From: Jimgerdemannia flammicorona
Taxonomy: Eukaryota > Mucoromycota > Endogonomycetes > Endogonales > Endogonaceae
Assembly (NCBI GenBank): GCA_003990745.1
Contig: RBNI01004482.1
Location: forward strand, 1 to 13,983
Reading direction: 5' to 3'
Length of the DNA: 13,983 bases
How positions within the stretch are numbered: the first letter of the stretch is position 1; each line of letters begins with the position of its first letter. The notes below the pieces were generated by a model. The model ran no database searches. It had not been told where the DNA came from and saw nothing but the letters and a program-made list of their open reading frames with translations. Positions 9,583 to 13,983 of this stretch are shown here, piece after piece. Made by a program: the position numbers and the translations under genes.

Positions 9583-12500
9583 ATGAACAGTACAACCAAC
9601 ATTTTCTCCTTGAATGTAAATGGGTTAAGAGGCTCTGGGTAGCATAAGAATATTTTTACTTAGCTCAAGGGATTGGAGGCTGATCTCTTTTTACTATAGG
9701 ATGTTTGTTGTGTGGATGAGGATGATCGGGTAGAGTAGACTAGGAAATGGGGTGGGGCTACTGCTTGGTTTGGAAAGGTAGCGATTTTGGTGAGGAAGGG
9801 TAGAGGTGAATTGGGGGAAATCAGGAACTAGGGTAATTGCTTGGTCTGGGGAGATTAGCATCGGCCAGGGTGGGAATCGGTGAAGGTGGGCTCTTGCTAC
9901 TGCCCTGCAGATAGGGGTGAGAGGACTGTATGGATTAGGGGGCTGCTGGAGGAGGGTGTTCTCTTGGAGGAAGGGGTTGATGTGCTCGGTGGGGACTTTA
10001 ATATGGTTCGGGATCAGTGTCTGGACAGGACTGATGGAGGGAGGAGTGCCGGGGGTAGAAGTGGAGGTCTGGATACATGGGAGGAGGTGGAGACATTGAG
10101 CTCCTTGGGGGATATGGGCAGAACAAGGTGGGGTGATGACAGGGTCTACACACATTGGGTGAATGGCTTGGGTACAAGGATTGATTGGATTCTGACAGTG
10201 GAGTGCTGGGGTTTGGATATTTGGAAGACATTGGAAGTGGAGTGGTGCCCATGGTCTGATCACTGGGGACTGTTGGGGCAGAGGCAGTTTGGGGAGAGTG
10301 GAGCTGGACCCAGACATTGGCGCCTTAACTCCTCTCTGCTAGCTGAGAAGGGGTTGTGGGAATTGTATATGGAGGACATTCAGGCAAAAGTTTTTACCTG
10401 GAGGCATGAGGGTTTGCCTGTGGCTATCCACTAGATGAGATTGAAAGAAGCTGCAAGGGTTTATTGGGGAGGGGCTGGTAGAGAGGCCAGGAGGCAGAGG
10501 AGGAGGCGCACAAGGTATACTTCCAGCAGGCTGAGGAGACTACAAATAGATTGGGTGGATTTGCTTATGGTTGTTGGAGTAGAGGATTGGAGGATCGAGA
10601 GGGCGAAATTGGAGATTGTGGAACTACAATAGGTATTGAGGGAAGAGGAGGAGACTCATATACAGGGCATGGCTGCTAGGCTATGGTGGCAGGGGCTTGA
10701 GGAGGGTGAGTGGCCTACTAGGTACTTATCAAGACTTCTCAAAGCTAGGAGAGTGCAACATCAGTGGGATGGAGTCCTGGATGCTGATGGGGACATGGTA
10801 CATGGCATGCAACAAATCTTAGGGGTATTGAAGGAGAGATGGCAGAGCTTGTGGAGTGAGAGAGAAGGGGGTGCTAATGAGGTAGAGATTGCAGATACAC
10901 TAGAAGAGTGGGAGCTGCCGCAAGTAGCTGGACTGGGTGACTTGATCTTACCGGTGCAGAGAGAAGAGATCCAGAGTGTCCTGGTATGTAGCAACTAAAC
11001 TAGGGACGGTGCCAGGGGAGGATGGATTGCCATGGGACTTCTGGAAGAAGATAGTAAATGTCCCTGGAGTTTTGGGTGAGATGGCTGCTCTCTGTAACTA
11101 TGTCCTTTAGAGCAGTGAGTGGGTTGGCGAGCAGGATCTTGGGCTGGTGGCCTTATTGTATAAAGACAAGGAGAGGAGGGAAGACTGGAAGAACTGGAGG
11201 CTGATCATGCTTCTGGACATGGACAGGAAGATGGTGACTAAGGTGATTATCACAAGGCTGCAGAAAGTTGCCCAACAGGTATTGGGGGAGGAGCAGTGGG
11301 GCTTTGTTGGGGGCAGACTTATAAGAGATGGGACTGCGTGGGTTCATGGTGTGATTGAAGGGGCCCAGACCTGTGGCCTGGATGAAAGATTGGTCTTTTT
11401 GGACCAGGAGAAGGCCTACAACTGTATATGGCAGGTGTGGCTGAGCAAGGTATTGGACCGAATTGGGGTTCCCCCAAGGTTTAGGGCCTCTATGTTGAGT
11501 CTGCTAGAGGGAAGTCGAGCAGCTCTGACATGTAATGGTCACCATGGGAGGGTATTTTTCTTAGGAAGAGGAGTTCCTCAGAGGGACCCTCTGTCCCCTA
11601 TTCTTTATGCCCTTTTGCTGGAGCCGTTGATGGATAGGATTTGCTGGAAGGTGGCAGGGCTCTCTATATATGGTGTAGTGTAGAAGGTGGGGGCCTTTGC
11701 TGATGGTATGGTAGTTAGACTTGAGTCTGTGGCAGATGTAGCAGCACTTCAGGAGACTGTGGAATGGTATGAGGCTCACTTGGGGGCGAAGCTCAACTGG
11801 TATAAGTATGAGATGATGGTGCTAGGGAATGGGCTAGTGGGTGGGGACATTATTGGAACAATTGTCCCTACTGGTGAGATGGTGCGGTATGTGGGCATCT
11901 TCTTCTCTGTATATGGTTCTGTCTTGCCATGAGTGTGGTGGGAGAGCAGGGTGAACATTTGGGGGGAGGCCCTTTGAGGATGGGGGGGCCACCATATCTC
12001 TCTAGCAGGGCGGGTGTCAATTCTGAATGTATATTGGTTTCCCAAGCTGTGGTATGTGGCATATTACCTCGACTTCCTGGCATGGGTAGTGAAGAAGCTG
12101 ACGAAGATGGCTAGGGATTGGATTTGAGCAGAGAGGAGGTCCCAGGTCAGTTGGGATACTCTTGCGAGACCGGTAGTCCAGAGAGGTCTTGGACTGGAGG
12201 ACTTTTCTAAGAGGCTGCACTGCTTACAAGTCTGGTGGTTGAAGTGAGCTGTGGAACTGCAGGGTGGAGGTTGGGTGCCTCTGATGCAGAAGATATAGGA
12301 GATGCGAACATCCCCTCAGGGGTCCTCTGGAGATCTGCTCTCTTTGGTGGGGCTGAATGGAATTCAGCGGCTGCGGTTCAAGGGCTTTTGGTGGAGCGTG
12401 GCTGATGGAGCACACCAGATTGGCCTGTGCTGGCAAGGCAATGAGAGGGAGGTGGTGTGGGGGCCTAATATGTGGTGTTGGGATAGATTGCTCCTGGGAG

Positions 12501-13288
12501 GTGCTCCACTTGCTATGTTTGATATTGAGGAGGGAGTAGAGTATCAGCAGGGGCTTGGCCAGGATCTTTGGCTGAGTGGCTAGCAGGCAGCAGGGATCAG
12601 CGAGGAGTGGGACTGGGCCAGTGTCTGGTCTTAGAGTGCAGAGGTATAGAGGTAGCTTCCCCCCAAGTTCTGGGTGGTATGGTGGAGAATGTTGCGGAGG
12701 AATATTATGCTGAATTTCCATATGGGGCATTTGGTGGATAGTGGACAATTTGACTGTGAGGAGTGCTACAATGTTGGGAGAGCTGGAGGTCATGTACAGA
12801 CACCAGAACATTGGCTGGGAGAGTGTGAGGTTTTGGGGGAATTTTGGGCTGAAATAGGGGATAGACTGGGTGTGGGGTGTAGGCTGGTGGGGGAGGGGAA
12901 TCGCTGGGAGGACTTGAGATCTTGGCTTGTGGGTGGGGTGGGTGATAGTTGGCTCACTGTAGGGTGGATATTGGCAATATGAGTGGGACTGGCAGGTCAT
13001 TGGCTTTTTGTATTTGAGGAGGGGCAGTGGTTGGGGCTGCGGGAGAAGGTGTTAAGATGAGAGGGGCTGTTGGGGGATCTGCTGACTAGATGGTGGGTGG
13101 GTTGGGGTCCTCAGGGGAGATGACATTGCAGTTTGGTGATAAGGATCTGTGAGCAGAGTGGTGGGAGGGTGGAGATAGTGTTAGACAAAGTGATCTTTCA
13201 TTGGGAAGGGGTAGGGGGAGGGGGACCCCCTAGGGGGATCAGATAGTGGGTGGGATCATTGTATTTATATGGGATAGATGGGTATTAA
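9583..13288 (+). pseudogene. ORF2 of LINE copy B: endonuclease, RT, CCHC zinc motif (broken)
   Basis: ATG 9583 lies 31 bases after the ORF1 stop and opens MNSTTNIFSLNVNG. The APE-type endonuclease keeps GGDFN (9988-10002), TRIDWIL and SDH (10255-10263). The RT shows LLYKDK, EDWKNWR, LDQEKAYN (11399-11422) and GVPQRDPLSP. At 11696-11707 the catalytic FADD is FADG, so the RT is dead. Near the C-terminus a CX2CX14HX4C motif (Cys codons 12755 and 12764, His 12809, Cys 12824) resembles the zinc element of other LINE ORF2 proteins. One frameshift lies near 10985-10995. Stops, mostly TAG, include 9661, 9697, 9736, 9829, 9856, 10432, 10630, 11108, 11681, 11930, 12125, 12245, 12296, 12581, 12632, 12647 and 12980. 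No RNase H domain is visible. The stop at 13286 ends the protein at about 1,235 codons, matching A. Confidence 0.85.
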
Positions 13289-13331
13289 TAAAGGAATGGA
13301 GTCCAAGTGACTATAAAAAAAAAAAAAAAAA
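13289..13331 (+). other. 3' UTR end and poly(A) tail of copy B
   Basis: After the ORF2 stop, about 26 bases lead into a run of 17 A (13315-13331). The last bases before the tail, gagtccaagtgactata, are identical to the end of copy A (13961-13977), although the sequence upstream has diverged. AGTC and GACT within this block can pair around a 5-base loop. AATAAA at 13287-13292 resembles a polyadenylation signal. Confidence 0.75.
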
Positions 13332-13345
13332 GCTAAGGTGAGGAG
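13332..13345 (+). repeat. Right target-site duplication of copy B
   Basis: The bases gctaaggtgaggag directly follow the A tail of copy B and repeat 7421-7434 with one G-to-A difference. Taking one copy of the duplication out restores the ORF2 reading frame of copy A across the junction. Confidence 0.85.
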
Positions 13346-13952
13346 GTGGCTGCCGCCAAAGTACTGGGTGGTCTGGTGGTGTGTGTTGAGGTGGAATATC
13401 ATGCTCAACTTCTGCTCAGGTCACCTTATCAAGGGAGGTTACTTCGACTGTGAAGAGTGCTATAATGTAGGGCAGGAAGGGGGATATGTACAGATGCCTG
13501 AATATTGGCTAGGAGAGTGTGAGGTACTTGGTACCTTTTGACAGAACATTGGGGATCATTTGGGGGGAGTGTGTCAGAGAGCTGGTATGTGGGAGTGATG
13601 GGCGGATTTAAGGGATAGATTGGAGGGGGGGGTGGGGAAGGAATGGCTGATGTTAGACTGGGTATTGGTCATTTGGGTGGGGCTGGCCAGTCACTGGTTA
13701 TATGTTTTTGAGGATGGGCGGCTGCTGAGGTAGTGTAGCCTTATGGAAGACACCCTGATGGGCTGGTAGCTTGGTTGGGGGTTACAGGGGGGTCAAAGGC
13801 ATTATTTGGTAAAGAAAATCTGTCAGCAGAGTGGGGGAGAGTGGGTGTTGCAGGTGAGAAAGTAGTCTTTGTTCGATAGGTGGAGGGAGTAGTACACTCA
13901 TGGGAATTGGGTAGTGGGAGGGTATACTGTAAACTTATTAATAGAAGAGTAA
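13346..13952 (+). pseudogene. ORF2 of LINE copy A, part 2: zinc region and C-terminus
   Basis: This continues the ORF2 of copy A interrupted at 7434. The frame is preserved exactly: 3,068 plus 607 bases make 1,225 codons including the stop at 13950. It aligns with ORF2 of B from RWLPPKYWVVWW onward. The zinc motif has both first cysteines (13449 and 13458) and the last one, but its His is Tyr (TAT at 13503; B has CAT), another CpA-to-TpA change. In-frame stops occur at 13539 and several times further down. The C-terminal FEDG block matches FEEG of B. No RNase H motif follows. Confidence 0.85.
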
Positions 13953-13983
13953 TAAATGGCAGAGTCCAAGTGACTATAAAAAA
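13953..13983 (+). other. 3' UTR end and start of the poly(A) tail of copy A
   Basis: AATAAA overlaps the ORF2 stop (13951-13956). The conserved 3'-terminal block follows (gagtccaagtgactata, 13961-13977) and then A residues to the window edge. The identity of this block with copy B marks the true 3' terminus of the family. Confidence 0.7.

Larger units (their letters stand above)
7435..13331 (+). mobile_element. LINE copy B, full length, nested in copy A
   Basis: B is a complete 5.9 kb non-LTR element: leader 7435-7516, ORF1 7517-9551, ORF2 9583-13288, short 3' UTR and a 17-base A run at 13315-13331. It is flanked by a 14-bp target-site duplication lying inside ORF2 of copy A. A and B align along their whole length but differ at many positions, so B is not a recent copy of A; they are separate members of one family. 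B is inactive because of frameshifts in ORF1 (near 8880) and ORF2 (near 10990) and numerous stops, mostly TAG. Confidence 0.88.
13332..13983 (+). mobile_element. LINE copy A, 3' part (after copy B)
   Basis: This is the 3' end of the element that starts at 2235. It begins with the duplicated target site and carries the last part of ORF2, a short 3' UTR and the first six A of the tail. The window ends there, so the tail length and the target-site duplication of copy A itself cannot be seen. That duplication should repeat bases from just before 2235. Confidence 0.85.

Noticed and set aside
12224..13000. Antisense 258-codon open frame, the longest on the minus strand
   Set aside because: It is opposite the thumb and zinc region of ORF2 in copy B, which align with A on the sense strand. 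Its composition (Pro, His, Ser, Leu) is that of a shadow.
4367..13288. Reassigned genetic code (TGA or TAG read as Trp or Gln) instead of nonsense mutations
   Set aside because: Stops stand at Trp, Gln, Arg and other positions and include all three stop codons. Normal TGG and CAG codons are abundant, catalytic residues are also lost, and true frameshifts exist.
13346..13952. RNase H domain at the end of ORF2
   Set aside because: I looked for the DGS-type Asp motifs after the zinc region in A and B and found none; the ORF ends about 150 residues later.

Overview
This window appears to be made entirely of non-LTR (LINE-type) retrotransposon copies inserted into one another. I see no host gene, tRNA, rRNA, CRISPR array or LTR. 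The elements have an ORF1, then an ORF2 with an APE-type endonuclease, a reverse transcriptase (RT) and a C-terminal CCHC zinc motif, and they end in a poly(A) tail. A eukaryote is certain. A fungus is my best inference, from the RT wording (LDQEKAY, EPLMDRI), the RIP-like C-to-T/G-to-A decay and the packing of LINEs into LINEs. Phylum and species cannot be fixed from this sequence.

Layout. (1) 1-364, minus strand: the 5' end of copy C (5' UTR and start of ORF1), cut off by the window edge. (2) 365-2234: an older, very decayed LINE, CpG-free throughout. Its RT-to-C-terminus half (D, about 365-1967) lies on the minus strand. A piece of the early RT domain (E, about 1973-2234) lies on the plus strand, head to head with D, as expected for a 5' inversion. 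(3) 2235-7434 plus 13346-13983, plus strand: copy A, about 5.84 kb, split in two. (4) 7435-13331, plus strand: copy B, about 5.90 kb and full length including a 17-base A tail, inserted inside ORF2 of copy A. A 14-bp target-site duplication flanks it (7421-7434 and 13332-13345, one G/A mismatch). The window ends in the A tail of copy A.

Relative history read from the nesting: the D/E element came first, copies A and C then inserted into it, and B inserted into A. All copies are dead. ORF1 is frameshifted in both A and B, and ORF2 carries many in-frame stops, mostly at Trp, Gln or Arg codons. Each copy has also lost catalytic or metal-binding residues, but different ones. ORF2 of A nevertheless keeps one reading frame over its whole 3.7 kb once the B insertion and one TSD copy are left out. 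Its damage is therefore almost purely point substitution, largely G-to-A and C-to-T transitions.

How the parts worked in the live ancestor (family knowledge): ORF1 would coat the RNA, the ORF2 endonuclease would nick the target, and the RT would copy the RNA from its 3' end by target-primed reverse transcription. ORF1 here resembles no protein I can name.
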